From contig NZ_JWHL01000019.1 of the NCBI RefSeq assembly GCF_018132105.1, forward strand, positions 1-33,193: a stretch of DNA of 33,193 bases, given 5' to 3'. Positions 16,002-23,316 of this stretch are shown piece by piece. Below the pieces are notes generated by a model. The model saw only the letters and a list, made by a program, of their open reading frames with translations. It was not told the origin of the DNA and made no database searches. Made by a program: the position numbers and the translations under genes. How positions within the stretch are numbered: the first letter of the stretch is position 1; each line of letters opens with the position of its first letter. The stretch comes from Methanocalculus chunghsingensis. GTDB taxonomy: Archaea; Halobacteriota; Methanomicrobia; Methanomicrobiales; Methanocorpusculaceae.

Positions 16002-16228
16002 TCACGGCTCATCCCCCGCTGGAGACTACGTTCATAGTCGGGATCGTTTACCTGCTGTGCAAAGAGTAATGCCCGTGCCACTGCCAGCGGCCGCCGAGCC
16101 CACCAGAGATGCAGGGTAGATGGAAGGCCGTGCCGGATCGACATCTCTCTTACAGATGCCACATTAATATCCACCAGCGGCAGGGCCACCTGGATCAGTT
16201 TCTTAGGTACCTTTACGGGAGCGGTCAT
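15974..16228 (-). pseudogene. N-terminal fragment of a DUF1156-type adenine-specific DNA methylase
   Basis: About 60 residues match the start of DUF1156/COG1743 methylases: [24 protein letters not shown] and [19 protein letters not shown], then FAQQVNDP. After that the reading turns into unrelated residues and stops at 15974; the full protein has several hundred residues including the methylase motifs, all missing. The ATG at 16228 overlaps the hicB stop by 4 nt (ATGA), so the gene was the next cistron after hicB. DUF1156 proteins occur in anti-phage islands with helicases and DUF499 ATPases. The fragment cannot encode an active methylase. Confidence 0.8.
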
Positions 16229-16434
16229 ACTAGTACCCATGAAGCAGAAGAACGGGCTTCAGGGATAGGGAGACCATCCTCTTTTAAACCTTGAATATGA
16301 AACGCGATCGCCTCATGCATCTGTTCTTCCGCTTCTTCACGAGTCTTTCCAGTCGCCACACAGCCGGGAAGATCCGGAGAGTATGCAGCATAATTAGTCT
16401 CAGCCTTCTCAATGACAATTAGAAATCTGTGCAT
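16225..16434 (-). CDS. hicB: HicB-family antitoxin
   Basis: 69 residues, full length for short HicB proteins. The partial RNase H-like fold is recognisable: [55 protein letters not shown]. It has no C-terminal DNA-binding extension, so it would neutralise HicA by binding, with limited autoregulation of its own. The start ATG overlaps the hicA stop (TAATG), and its stop overlaps the DUF1156 start (ATGA). The frame is intact although every neighbour in the operon is broken, and the toxin it should counter is frameshifted. Confidence 0.9.
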   Translation of the reverse strand: MHRFLIVIEKAETNYAAYSPDLPGCVATGKTREEAEEQMHEAIAFHIQGLKEDGLPIPEARSSASWVLV

Positions 16435-16627
16435 TATTTACCCTCTTTTAATCCTGCTTGTTTCCAGATGCCATTCAAACTACCGGGCGGCAGTACATCA
16501 GACGGTTTGCCGGGGATTGTTATCCTGCCAGGAATTACAGGGTGTTTGTATTGCCGGTGACTGCCACGGGTTGATACAAGATACCATCCTTGTCTTCTAT
16601 CAAGTGCATAACCTCTCGTACTTTCAT
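16434..16627 (-). pseudogene. hicA: HicA toxin gene with frameshift
   Basis: HicA is a small mRNA interferase with a double-stranded RNA-binding-like fold. The ATG at 16627, 7 nt after GGAGGG, opens MKVREVMHLIEDKDG, the usual N-terminus. The family sequence then continues in another frame: WYLVSTRGSHRQYKHP (with the catalytic-type His in GSH), then GRITIPGKPSD and LNGIWKQAGLKEGK, ending in TAA at 16434. The shift is at ~16583-16588, and the total length (194 nt) is consistent with loss of 4 nt, perhaps one copy of an ATGG duplication. As sequenced, only a 31-residue peptide is made. The ATG overlaps the helicase stop (ATGA). Confidence 0.85.
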
Positions 16628-16989
16628 GCTTTTTCCCTCCGCATCCCGGCCCGCCGGATCAGGGCGGCACCTGCGATCTTTGGGGGTTCTGTGATGATAT
16701 GCCGCATCGCCTGTAACTCCCTTTCACAGCTTTTTAATCAATCATTGAGATCCCGGAGGGTTTTCCTGACATTATTCCGCGGGAGCATGAGCTCTTTTCC
16801 TGCCTGCTAATCTTCTTCCAGTTTGATCTTTCGATCAGATTGGTAGTTAATCTCTTTTATGAGCCGTTCACGGACAGCGGCATGGATCTTATCTATCTCT
16901 GCCTCTCTCCGGGCTATTACCTCAAGGGTGTGTGCCGGGGGTACTGGCTGACCAGTGACGGCAATCAAGCCATTGATTCGGAGGCTTGA
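16624..16989 (-). pseudogene. C-terminal relic of a large DEAD/DEAH (SNF2-like) helicase
   Basis: One frame reads [47 protein letters not shown]... and QAGK..., then ...CERELQAMRHIITEPPKIAGAALI before TGA at 16624. I recognise the tail of large helicases found in anti-phage loci, where a charged coiled segment (RREAEI..I...V..RL..EI.Y) is followed by PPVVLGGAL. Two stops interrupt the frame: TAG (16807-16809) and TGA (16738-16740). The ATP-binding domains are absent; the left boundary touches the end of the neighbouring CMD gene. The final TGA overlaps the hicA ATG, so the gene once led the hicA-hicB-DUF1156 operon. Confidence 0.55.
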
Positions 16990-16998
16990 GTCAGAACC

Positions 16999-17388
16999 TC
17001 ACCCCATCTCTCCCTCATCCCGACCCCGGAAAACCTCTTTTGCCGCCGCCATTCCATTGAGGGCAGCAGGGAAGCCTGCATAGACCGCCATCTGAATGAT
17101 GACCTCACGGATCTCGTCCCTCGTACAACCAACGGCGAGTGCCATATCGATATGGGCCCTGAGTTGTACCGGGGCTGTTCCAAGAGCCGTAAGCGCTGCA
17201 ACAGTTGCAAGCTGGCGTGATCGGAGATCGAGGCCGGGCCGGGAGAGCACATCTCCATATGCAAATGCAACCGTCATCCCGGTAAGATCAGATGACATAT
17301 CCTCCAGCTGATTGAGCATCGCCTGTACCGACTCACCACCCATCGCCTCGAGTTGGGCGAGGCCTTTGTTGTATCGTTCCTCTGACAT
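16999..17388 (-). CDS. Carboxymuconolactone decarboxylase (CMD)-family protein
   Basis: 129 residues with the all-helical CMD fold: LDLRSRQLATVAALTAL, then RAHIDMALAVGCTRDEIREV and IQMAVYAGFPAALNGMAAA, as in gamma-carboxymuconolactone decarboxylase-like proteins. Methanogens lack that aromatic degradation pathway, so a real decarboxylase role is unlikely. Related AhpD proteins use a CxxC pair; here only the single Cys in GCTRDE is present, so peroxide-type chemistry is also unproven. Start ATG 17388; AGGAGGT lies ~13 nt upstream. It marks the right edge of the decayed island. Confidence 0.85.
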   Translation of the reverse strand: MSEERYNKGLAQLEAMGGESVQAMLNQLEDMSSDLTGMTVAFAYGDVLSRPGLDLRSRQLATVAALTALGTAPVQLRAHIDMALAVGCTRDEIREVIIQMAVYAGFPAALNGMAAAKEVFRGRDEGEMG

Positions 17389-17625
17389 CAGGACGTCTAT
17401 TACCTCCTGATGGCAGATAATACTATACTCCTCTTTGGTATCCTACACCATGAATCTGGATTGTCAGAGATGAATTAACCACCACGGAACAACGATCAAT
17501 ACAAAGCTGAACAACTGCTTCTCAATCAATAGTTTTACCATCAGTTGATTCATGAAGAAAATATGATCATCAATTTTAACAAAGAAATTATATAATTAGT
17601 TCTAGAACAAATGGGAGATCACACC

Positions 17626-17811
17626 ATGTCAGATAAAGAGGTGTATACCTATCTCCTGGCAGGTCTGATTCTGCTATTCATCGGTCTTATCGCCCCCACA
17701 ATATATTCATATATTCCTGAAGACCTTCAGGAACCATTCAATTTTGTAGCTTTTTTTATAATACTTTTTATTGTCGTTTTTATCGCAATCGGACCAAGGG
17801 GAGGGGGCTGA
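17626..17811 (+). CDS. Small two-helix membrane protein, unknown function
   Basis: 61 residues, almost entirely two membrane helices (~7-28 and ~40-56) joined by a short loop (SYIPEDLQEP), ending GPRGGG. The ATG at 17626 is chosen over 17611 because GGGAG lies 8 nt upstream, and an AT-rich TATA-like stretch (TTATATAATTAG, ~17589-17600) is ~30 bp before that. No family is recognised. It is convergent with the following membrane protein gene. Confidence 0.65.
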   Translation: MSDKEVYTYLLAGLILLFIGLIAPTIYSYIPEDLQEPFNFVAFFIILFIVVFIAIGPRGGG

Positions 17812-17833
17812 TATGATTACCATTATAATCGGA

Positions 17834-18397
17834 TCACCTTCTGTTCCTTATCAGCTCATCAATATCCCTTCGCATCTGATCCCGCTCTCTCCTGTCTGAG
17901 GCAATCTCCATGAATCCCAACCCGACAAGGATCATCATCATTGACATCAGCCCAAGGCTTATCATCGCCATATTCATGATTATAATAATATCACCACTTA
18001 GCCTGGAGAGGTTCTCGGCAAGGGATTTCATATCATCCGATGTATCTATGAGATCCAACCCGGTAACATTCATCTCGGATCCAATAGTTTGCATAACTCC
18101 ACCAGCCTCAACAAGTGGATCTCCGGCAGAAACGAATGGAATCATGTTGATGAGAGTACCTGCATCCCGCATAGACTTCCCAACCAGTTGTAGTGGCTGG
18201 CCAATACCATGGACGGCCTCACCGGTTGATCGTATCGAACTCTCATGACGATCCAGAATGGCACTTGAATCATCAAGTACGGTTCGAATCTCCGATGCGG
18301 TACCAAGTGTATAGCTATATCCGGTACCTATCAGCCCCAATATTCCAAAAATAATTAAGATGATGCCAATTGCCTCAAGCCTCTCCAAATAATACAC
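17834..18397 (-). CDS. Membrane protein with coiled extracytoplasmic loop, unknown function
   Basis: 187 residues. One membrane helix near the N-terminus (~9-30), a long polar helical segment (~35-140) with regularly spaced hydrophobics suggesting coiled coil, a second helix (~138-165) and a charged C-terminal tail (DRRERDQMRRDIDELIRNRR). The layout resembles a dimeric sensor or scaffold without a signalling domain, but no family is recognised. The start codon is GTG at 18397; a TTG three codons later is an alternative. Confidence 0.65.
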   Translation of the reverse strand: MYYLERLEAIGIILIIFGILGLIGTGYSYTLGTASEIRTVLDDSSAILDRHESSIRSTGEAVHGIGQPLQLVGKSMRDAGTLINMIPFVSAGDPLVEAGGVMQTIGSEMNVTGLDLIDTSDDMKSLAENLSRLSGDIIIIMNMAMISLGLMSMMMILVGLGFMEIASDRRERDQMRRDIDELIRNRR

Positions 18398-18547
18398 CCC
18401 ACATAGGATACGTACTCATCCTTACCTGACACTCAGATATGAAAATACATTCTCATTTTGCATCGTCATTGATATTGGCGGGCGTTTCGCTGATTATGTC
18501 ATATCTAAGGTATGGATTTATATGAGAGAGAACACCATCAGCCTGAT

Positions 18548-19516
18548 ATGACTGGAAAATATTTTGCATTTACCGAGATTGATGGTGCAATCAAGAGCAC
18601 AAAAAAGCTTCTTTGGCCTTTTCGTGCCGGAGTCTGGCTCCGCCTGGCACTCATTGCATTCTTTGTCGGTGCCGGGGGTGGATTTCCACAGGGTTTTTCA
18701 TATTCTGACAGTGATTTTATTAACGGCATCAGCACTCCCACGACTCTGCCACCATCACCCGGCCTCTCCGGTATCGTCATTGCAGGTATCGGATTAATTA
18801 TCCTCGCTGCTCTTGTCTATACCCTCATCGGTGCCATTCTCCAGTTTGTCTTTGTTGACTGTATACGTACCCGGAATATTCATCTCACAGAACCCTTCAA
18901 AGAACGTCTGGGAAAAGGATTCAGGCTATTTCTCTTTGAGACAGGAATAACCATTCTTTTGATGCTGATGGTAGCTGCAATCATGCTCCCAATCATCCTG
19001 ACATTCATGGATCCGGCCATCCTCCCCCGGATGCTTATTCTCGTCTTCCTGATACCGATCTTTATCATTATCGCCCTTATTATCGGCATTATCATGCTTT
19101 TTACAATCGATTTTGTCGTTCCGATTATGATCAAAGAGGACTGCGGGGTGATTGAGGGCTGGAAACACCTTGTGCAGACGTTAACAAACCAGTGGATGCA
19201 GGCATTCATTTATCTGATCATCAGAGTACTCGCAGGTATTGGTGCAGGGATTGTGATGGCCATCATTACGTTCATCGCCTTTTTCATAATCGCAATCCCC
19301 TTCGTCATTATAGGCTTCCTCCTCCACCTTTTCCTGGCATTTCCGGCATCGTTCCTGCTTCCGCTTCTGATTCCGTTCTTGATACTTGCAGTTCCGGTAA
19401 TGCTTTTGATCACAGTCCCGTTCATCACCTTCTTCCGTACATACTCGCTTAAGGTTCTGGCGAAGTTGTCAGAAAAGTATGCTCTGCTTCCTGAGGATGT
19501 ATTAGAAGTAAACTGA
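18548..19516 (+). CDS. Polytopic membrane protein (DUF7544-like), unknown function
   Basis: 322 residues from ATG 18548, with about six hydrophobic segments. The opening YFAFTEIDGAIKSTKKLLWP followed by RAGVWLRLALIAFFVGAGGG resembles a family of archaeal membrane proteins of unknown function. ATG 18512 would add 12 polar residues. I prefer 18548 because TTTATATG (18517-18524) is centred ~27 bp upstream, giving a leaderless start. The block DFVVPIMIKEDCGVIEGW is typical of the family core. The role is unknown. Confidence 0.7.
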   Translation: MTGKYFAFTEIDGAIKSTKKLLWPFRAGVWLRLALIAFFVGAGGGFPQGFSYSDSDFINGISTPTTLPPSPGLSGIVIAGIGLIILAALVYTLIGAILQFVFVDCIRTRNIHLTEPFKERLGKGFRLFLFETGITILLMLMVAAIMLPIILTFMDPAILPRMLILVFLIPIFIIIALIIGIIMLFTIDFVVPIMIKEDCGVIEGWKHLVQTLTNQWMQAFIYLIIRVLAGIGAGIVMAIITFIAFFIIAIPFVIIGFLLHLFLAFPASFLLPLLIPFLILAVPVMLLITVPFITFFRTYSLKVLAKLSEKYALLPEDVLEVN

Positions 19517-19579
19517 CACAAAAAATTTTCCACCCGGAATACCTTTTTTCCCGGCAGAATTGCCCTCCCCATAACAAAA

Positions 19580-19630
19580 CTCTATCTTCACAGAAGAATT
19601 CATCAGGCAGATAGAGGACAGATTCTTCTG
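19580..19630 (+). promoter_or_regulatory. Interleaved inverted repeats in the leader of the RNB ribonuclease gene
   Basis: Two perfect complementary pairs interleave: CTCTATCT (19580-19587) with AGATAGAG (19609-19616), and CAGAAGAAT (19591-19599) with ATTCTTCTG (19622-19630). The second pair ends 22 nt before the ATG. In RNA these could form either alternative hairpins or a pseudoknot. Confidence 0.55.
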
Positions 19631-19652
19631 GTAGGAATACCATCTCTACCTC

Positions 19653-21116
19653 ATGCAGAAGCGCTGGCATCCAGATCTCAGGGCAATCGCTGACCAGGCG
19701 ATGGAAAAGTATGGCTTCCATCCATCCTTCCCAAAAGCAGTAATACGCGAAGTACAGAAACTTCAGGAATGGAAGCTTAAAGAAGCGAGGAGAGATGCTG
19801 TCGATCTCAGATCGATCCTCTGGGTATCAATCGACAATCATGATACAATGGATATCGATCAGATCCAGTTCTGTGAAGAAGGACCTGATAACGAGATTCA
19901 CGTGAAAGTTGCCATAGCTGATGTCGATCATCTCGTCAGGAAGGGTTCCCCCACTGATCGGCATGCTGCAAAGCATGGAACATCCATCTATACAGGTGTC
20001 ATCACCTATCCGATGCTCCCGGTACAGCTCTCGGAAGGTATCACATCTCTCCACCCACACCAGGACCGGATGGCTGTTGTCATCGAATATGCTGTCCTGC
20101 CGAATGGGACGGTCAGGCATGGAGATGTCTATCCGGCAATCGTCTGCAACAAAGCTAAACTTGTTTATGAAGTGGTCGGAGAGTGGCTTGAAGAGGGAGG
20201 AGATTTTCCCTATGACAATCTTGAGATAGAGGACCTCGCCGATCAGCTCTTTCTTCAGAATGAAGCTGCAAAACGTATGAAGGAGCAACGCGCAGAACAG
20301 GGATTCCTCGATCTTCAGACGATCGAGGCCTCCCCCGTCATGGATAACGGAGATGTCACAGGCCTTGTCATTCAGAAGGAGAGCCCGGCACATTCACTCA
20401 TCGAGGAGTTCATGATCGCTGCCAACAGGACTCTTGTGAACCAGCTGAAAGATGCGTCCTATCCGATGGTTCAGCGTATCGTCCGGACACCAAGGAACTG
20501 GGAAGGGATCATCGAAGAAGCAGCATCCCGACATGTCCACCTTCCGGAAGAGCCGGATGCGCAGGCCCTGGCGGCCTTCCTCCTCTCCCAGAAAAAGGCA
20601 GATCCAGAGACTTTTCCGGACCTCTCCCTGACGGTCGTCAAACTCATGGGTCCTGGAGAGTACGTCGCTATTGCACCTGATGAAGACTCAGTTGGGCATT
20701 TTGCTCTCGCTGTGACAGATTATACTCACGGAACTGCACCAAATCGACGGTATGTCGATATCATCATCCAGCGGCTCATCAAAGCTGTAATCAGCTCGAA
20801 TTCCCCGCCATATAGATTCGATGAACTTGAAATGCTTGCGGAGCACCTCTCTGCAACCGAGAAGGCAGCAAAAAAAGTAGAGCGTTTCATGATTAAGGCT
20901 GCCGCAGCTGTTCTACTTCAGGACAGAATTGGGGAAGAGTTCCGTGCCATCGTCACCGGTGCTGCAGAGAAGGGGACCTATGCCCGAATCATCGATCCTC
21001 CGGTTGAAGGGCGCATCGTTAAGAATGAAAAAGGGCTGAAGGTTGGAAATAAGATTGTCGTACGATTGCTCAATACAGATCCTGAGAAGGGATTCATCGA
21101 TCTGGAGCGGATCTAA
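19653..21116 (+). CDS. RNB-family (RNase II/R-like) exoribonuclease
   Basis: 487 residues, a 3'-5' hydrolytic exoribonuclease of the RNB family. The catalytic block SIDNHDTMDIDQI (~59-71) supplies Asp61, Asp67 and Asp69; the fourth Asp of bacterial RNase II/R is Gln70, a DxDQ form I believe occurs in archaeal and some bacterial members. Further RNB blocks are AIADVDHLV, YPMLPVQLSEGITSLHP and RRYVDIIIQRLI. A short beta-rich C-terminus (~435-487) may be an S1-like RNA-binding domain; N-terminal cold-shock domains are missing, so it is a compact form. Start at ATG 19653, preceded by a structured leader. Confidence 0.88.
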   Translation: MQKRWHPDLRAIADQAMEKYGFHPSFPKAVIREVQKLQEWKLKEARRDAVDLRSILWVSIDNHDTMDIDQIQFCEEGPDNEIHVKVAIADVDHLVRKGSPTDRHAAKHGTSIYTGVITYPMLPVQLSEGITSLHPHQDRMAVVIEYAVLPNGTVRHGDVYPAIVCNKAKLVYEVVGEWLEEGGDFPYDNLEIEDLADQLFLQNEAAKRMKEQRAEQGFLDLQTIEASPVMDNGDVTGLVIQKESPAHSLIEEFMIAANRTLVNQLKDASYPMVQRIVRTPRNWEGIIEEAASRHVHLPEEPDAQALAAFLLSQKKADPETFPDLSLTVVKLMGPGEYVAIAPDEDSVGHFALAVTDYTHGTAPNRRYVDIIIQRLIKAVISSNSPPYRFDELEMLAEHLSATEKAAKKVERFMIKAAAAVLLQDRIGEEFRAIVTGAAEKGTYARIIDPPVEGRIVKNEKGLKVGNKIVVRLLNTDPEKGFIDLERI

Positions 21117-21159
21117 GAGACTTCCATATCAGATGGAAAGCAGGGGTGAGGTACCCCAC

Positions 21160-21624
21160 TTATCTCCTCTGCTGATCCGGACGCGCAAAGTACCCGATCC
21201 CCTCTTCAATAACTGCTTCCATAGAGTACTTCCTTGTCATTTGTGGAGTGCGGAGGGTTATATCCGGAATGGTTACAAGAAACTCATGCTGGGGGAACCA
21301 GTAACTACCATCACCATAATCAAAAGATGCTGAATCAACAACAAGAACAGCTCTGTTCAGGTCTGCTGTTCTGACGTGTGCATTATCGAAATTCATTACA
21401 CGATCGACTTTACTCTTAAGATCCTGATTGCCAAGGAATAACACAAGAATCTGAACCCCGGAGTCTACCGAGTAGTCGACAGTGACGACTGCGCGGCTTT
21501 CTTCAAGACTGATATCCACGGAATGAAAGGTAATATAGCTGTATCTGGATTCAGCAGATGCAGCGACAGGCAGACAGCAGAAGCTGAAGAGGAAAAGTAC
21601 TGCCAGGATAATGCCTGCTTTCAT
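21160..21624 (-). CDS. Small secreted protein, unknown function
   Basis: 154 residues. The signal peptide (~1-24, AASAES cleavage region) is followed by a beta-rich domain with SYITFHSVDISLEESRAVVT, VQILVLFLGNQDLKSK and a C-terminal QMTRKYSMEAVIEEGIGYF. No cysteine pairs or metal motif are seen, and no family is recognised. It is convergent with the RNB ribonuclease gene (43 bp between stops). Confidence 0.7.
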   Translation of the reverse strand: MKAGIILAVLFLFSFCCLPVAASAESRYSYITFHSVDISLEESRAVVTVDYSVDSGVQILVLFLGNQDLKSKVDRVMNFDNAHVRTADLNRAVLVVDSASFDYGDGSYWFPQHEFLVTIPDITLRTPQMTRKYSMEAVIEEGIGYFARPDQQRR

Positions 21625-21703
21625 AGTGTACTCTATGGATCTGAAAAATTATAGTGTTTCTGGTAGGAACAATCTCCCTCGAGAGATTGATCCATAGGAA
21701 TAA

Positions 21704-21979
21704 TCAGATACCCTTGCTGAGAACGATCTCAATGCTCGATACATTCGTTCTGCCTGTATCGGTCTCAATCTCTTCAGTCGATGTGGAAATATCTTTCTTT
21801 CCAACTCCTTCAAGGAAACGGTTCAGTGAGATCTCAGCGGTGTCAACAGCCCGGGAGATTGCTTTTCCCCTTGCTTTGATTGCCACTGTCTCTGCCCCAT
21901 TATTGAACTGTGTCACCACTGCGAGTACGTAATTCATGACTGGTTTGTTACCAACGAACACTGTGTTATCCATGAGCAT
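21704..21979 (-). CDS. albA: DNA/RNA-binding chromatin protein Alba
   Basis: 91 residues. Alba coats DNA and RNA in archaea. The family signature is clear: [20 protein letters not shown], then [20 protein letters not shown] and the C-terminal [13 protein letters not shown]. Lys in the VGNKP loop is the residue acetylated in Sulfolobus Alba (family knowledge). The ATG at 21979 is chosen because GAGGG lies 5 nt upstream, overlapping the asd stop; ATG 21973 and TTG 21991 are less likely. It probably shares the asd transcript, as the gap is only 8 bp. Confidence 0.93.
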   Translation of the reverse strand: MLMDNTVFVGNKPVMNYVLAVVTQFNNGAETVAIKARGKAISRAVDTAEISLNRFLEGVGKKDISTSTEEIETDTGRTNVSSIEIVLSKGI

Positions 21980-21987
21980 ATGATCCC

Positions 21988-23004
21988 TCAAATGTAACCT
22001 TTCTTCTTCAGCAGTTCAGCGTTAAGAACGGATGAGCCTGCAGCCCCTCTGATAGTATTATGCCCCATTGCCGTATAGCGTATCCCTTCCCGAATACGAC
22101 CAATTGAGACTGTCATCCCGTCCCCAAGATTTCGATCCAGCCGGGTCTGTGGGCGATCAGGTTGTGAAAATATGTGCAGAGTCTTATCAGGCTGTGTGGG
22201 CAGTCCTGAGAAGGGAGCAGCCCAGTTTTCAAACGCTTTCTTCGCTTCTTCAACACCGCACTCTGCCTCAACCCAGACAGAGAGCATATGCCCGTCTATA
22301 ACCGGGACACGGTTACAGCTGGCACTAATCGGAAATGTGATCGGTTCAATCTCAGAACCATTAAATGTACCCAGGATCTTCCTCGGCTCCTCAGACATCT
22401 TCTCTTCTTCCGATCCGATATAGGGAATGACATTATCACAGATCGCCATTCCAGGGATACCATCAAATCCTGCACCTGATATCGCCTGGAGTGTTGCCAC
22501 CTTCACATCCCTGATACCATGTGGAAGAAGGGGGGCAAGTGAACAGGAGAGCATAATAGTCGAACAATTAGGATTGGTTACAATGCATCCATCACGACCA
22601 CGATCATGCTGGACATCGATGAGACCGGTGTGATCGGGATTGATCTCAGCAATAAGGAGGGGAACAGTTGGATCCATCCGGTGAGATGAAGCATTGCTGC
22701 ATACGATCAGTCCGGCATCAGCCATCTCAGCCTCAAGCGATCGTGCAATATCAGCAGGTAAAGCTGAGAAGACAATATCAAGATCAGCTACTGCTTCGAC
22801 TGTGGTCGGACTGACGATACAATCACCGATTTCATCAGGGAATGGAGTCTCCAGCCTCCAGTTGACAACCTTTTCGTATGGTTTACCCGCACTCCGCTCT
22901 GAGGCTGTGAGTGTCTGGAGATGAAACCATGGGTGATCCGCAAGTAACTCAACGAACCGTTGACCGACGGCACCTGTAGCACCGAGAACTCCGACATTGA
23001 TCAT
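21988..23004 (-). CDS. asd: Aspartate-semialdehyde dehydrogenase
   Basis: 338 residues. It reduces aspartyl phosphate with NADPH to aspartate semialdehyde, the branch point to lysine, threonine and methionine. N-terminal [11 protein letters not shown] (NADP-binding), the catalytic Cys147 in NPNCSTI and GAGFDGIPG in the middle are all present. The ATG at 23004 begins the conserved [11 protein letters not shown]; a longer frame to 23070 has no similarity. There is no Shine-Dalgarno sequence, but a TATA box centred at ~23031 is 27 bp upstream, so the mRNA is likely leaderless and has its own promoter within the lysine cluster. Confidence 0.95.
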   Translation of the reverse strand: MINVGVLGATGAVGQRFVELLADHPWFHLQTLTASERSAGKPYEKVVNWRLETPFPDEIGDCIVSPTTVEAVADLDIVFSALPADIARSLEAEMADAGLIVCSNASSHRMDPTVPLLIAEINPDHTGLIDVQHDRGRDGCIVTNPNCSTIMLSCSLAPLLPHGIRDVKVATLQAISGAGFDGIPGMAICDNVIPYIGSEEEKMSEEPRKILGTFNGSEIEPITFPISASCNRVPVIDGHMLSVWVEAECGVEEAKKAFENWAAPFSGLPTQPDKTLHIFSQPDRPQTRLDRNLGDGMTVSIGRIREGIRYTAMGHNTIRGAAGSSVLNAELLKKKGYI

Positions 23005-23025
23005 GGATAAAAGAGTAAGGGTGAG

Positions 23026-23037
23026 AATATATTTAAT
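23026..23037 (-). promoter_or_regulatory. TATA box for asd (leaderless transcript)
   Basis: On the minus strand this reads ATTAAATATATT, centred 27 bp before the asd ATG. No ribosome-binding site follows, so transcription and translation probably start at the same base. Confidence 0.55.
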
Positions 23038-23054
23038 TGTTAGAGTTTTAATCC

Positions 23055-23075
23055 GCCCGGACCCGGGCAAAAAAA
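23055..23075 (-). terminator. T-run and GC palindrome between ferredoxin and asd
   Basis: On the minus strand a 7-T run (23069-23075) follows the ferredoxin stop, then a GC-rich palindrome (GCCCGG, AC, CCGGGC at 23055-23068). Archaeal termination needs mainly the T-run. This suggests the upstream transcript ends before the asd promoter, at least in part. Confidence 0.4.
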
Positions 23076-23076
23076 C

Positions 23077-23250
23077 CTATTCCATGTGGATGGCTTCTAC
23101 AGGACACTCATCCACACAGCTTTCACAGTCCACACAGGCATCAGCATCAACGACAGCAATATCATCCTTCATTGTAATAGCTGCGCTCGGGCAGATGTCA
23201 ACACAACTCTCACAGCCTGTACATTTTTCCTTATCTACAATAGCGACCAA
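23077..23250 (-). CDS. 2[4Fe-4S] ferredoxin
   Basis: 57 residues, below the usual ORF cut-off. Two CX2CX2CX3C cluster motifs (Cys10/13/16/20 and Cys39/42/45/49, each ending CP) mark a clostridial-type low-potential electron carrier. The start is TTG at 23250, with GGAGG 7 nt upstream; no ATG would keep the first cluster. It sits between dapB and asd on the same strand, a position I believe is conserved in related methanogens. Electron donation to a lysine-pathway or other enzyme is possible but not shown by sequence. Confidence 0.92.
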   Translation of the reverse strand: MVAIVDKEKCTGCESCVDICPSAAITMKDDIAVVDADACVDCESCVDECPVEAIHME

Positions 23251-23316
23251 TCGGATTCCTCCAATATCTATTTTTATTAAAAATATGGGAAATAGGTTTC
23301 GATATGAGCATCAGAC

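Noticed and set aside
16738-16809. TAG in the helicase relic as pyrrolysine codon
   Set aside because: The frame also contains a TGA and lacks the helicase core domains, so decay explains both stops; no pyrrolysine genes are in the window.
16412-16810. 132-codon plus-strand ORF opposite hicA and the helicase relic
   Set aside because: The opposite strand has convincing HicA and helicase-like residues; this is a shadow.
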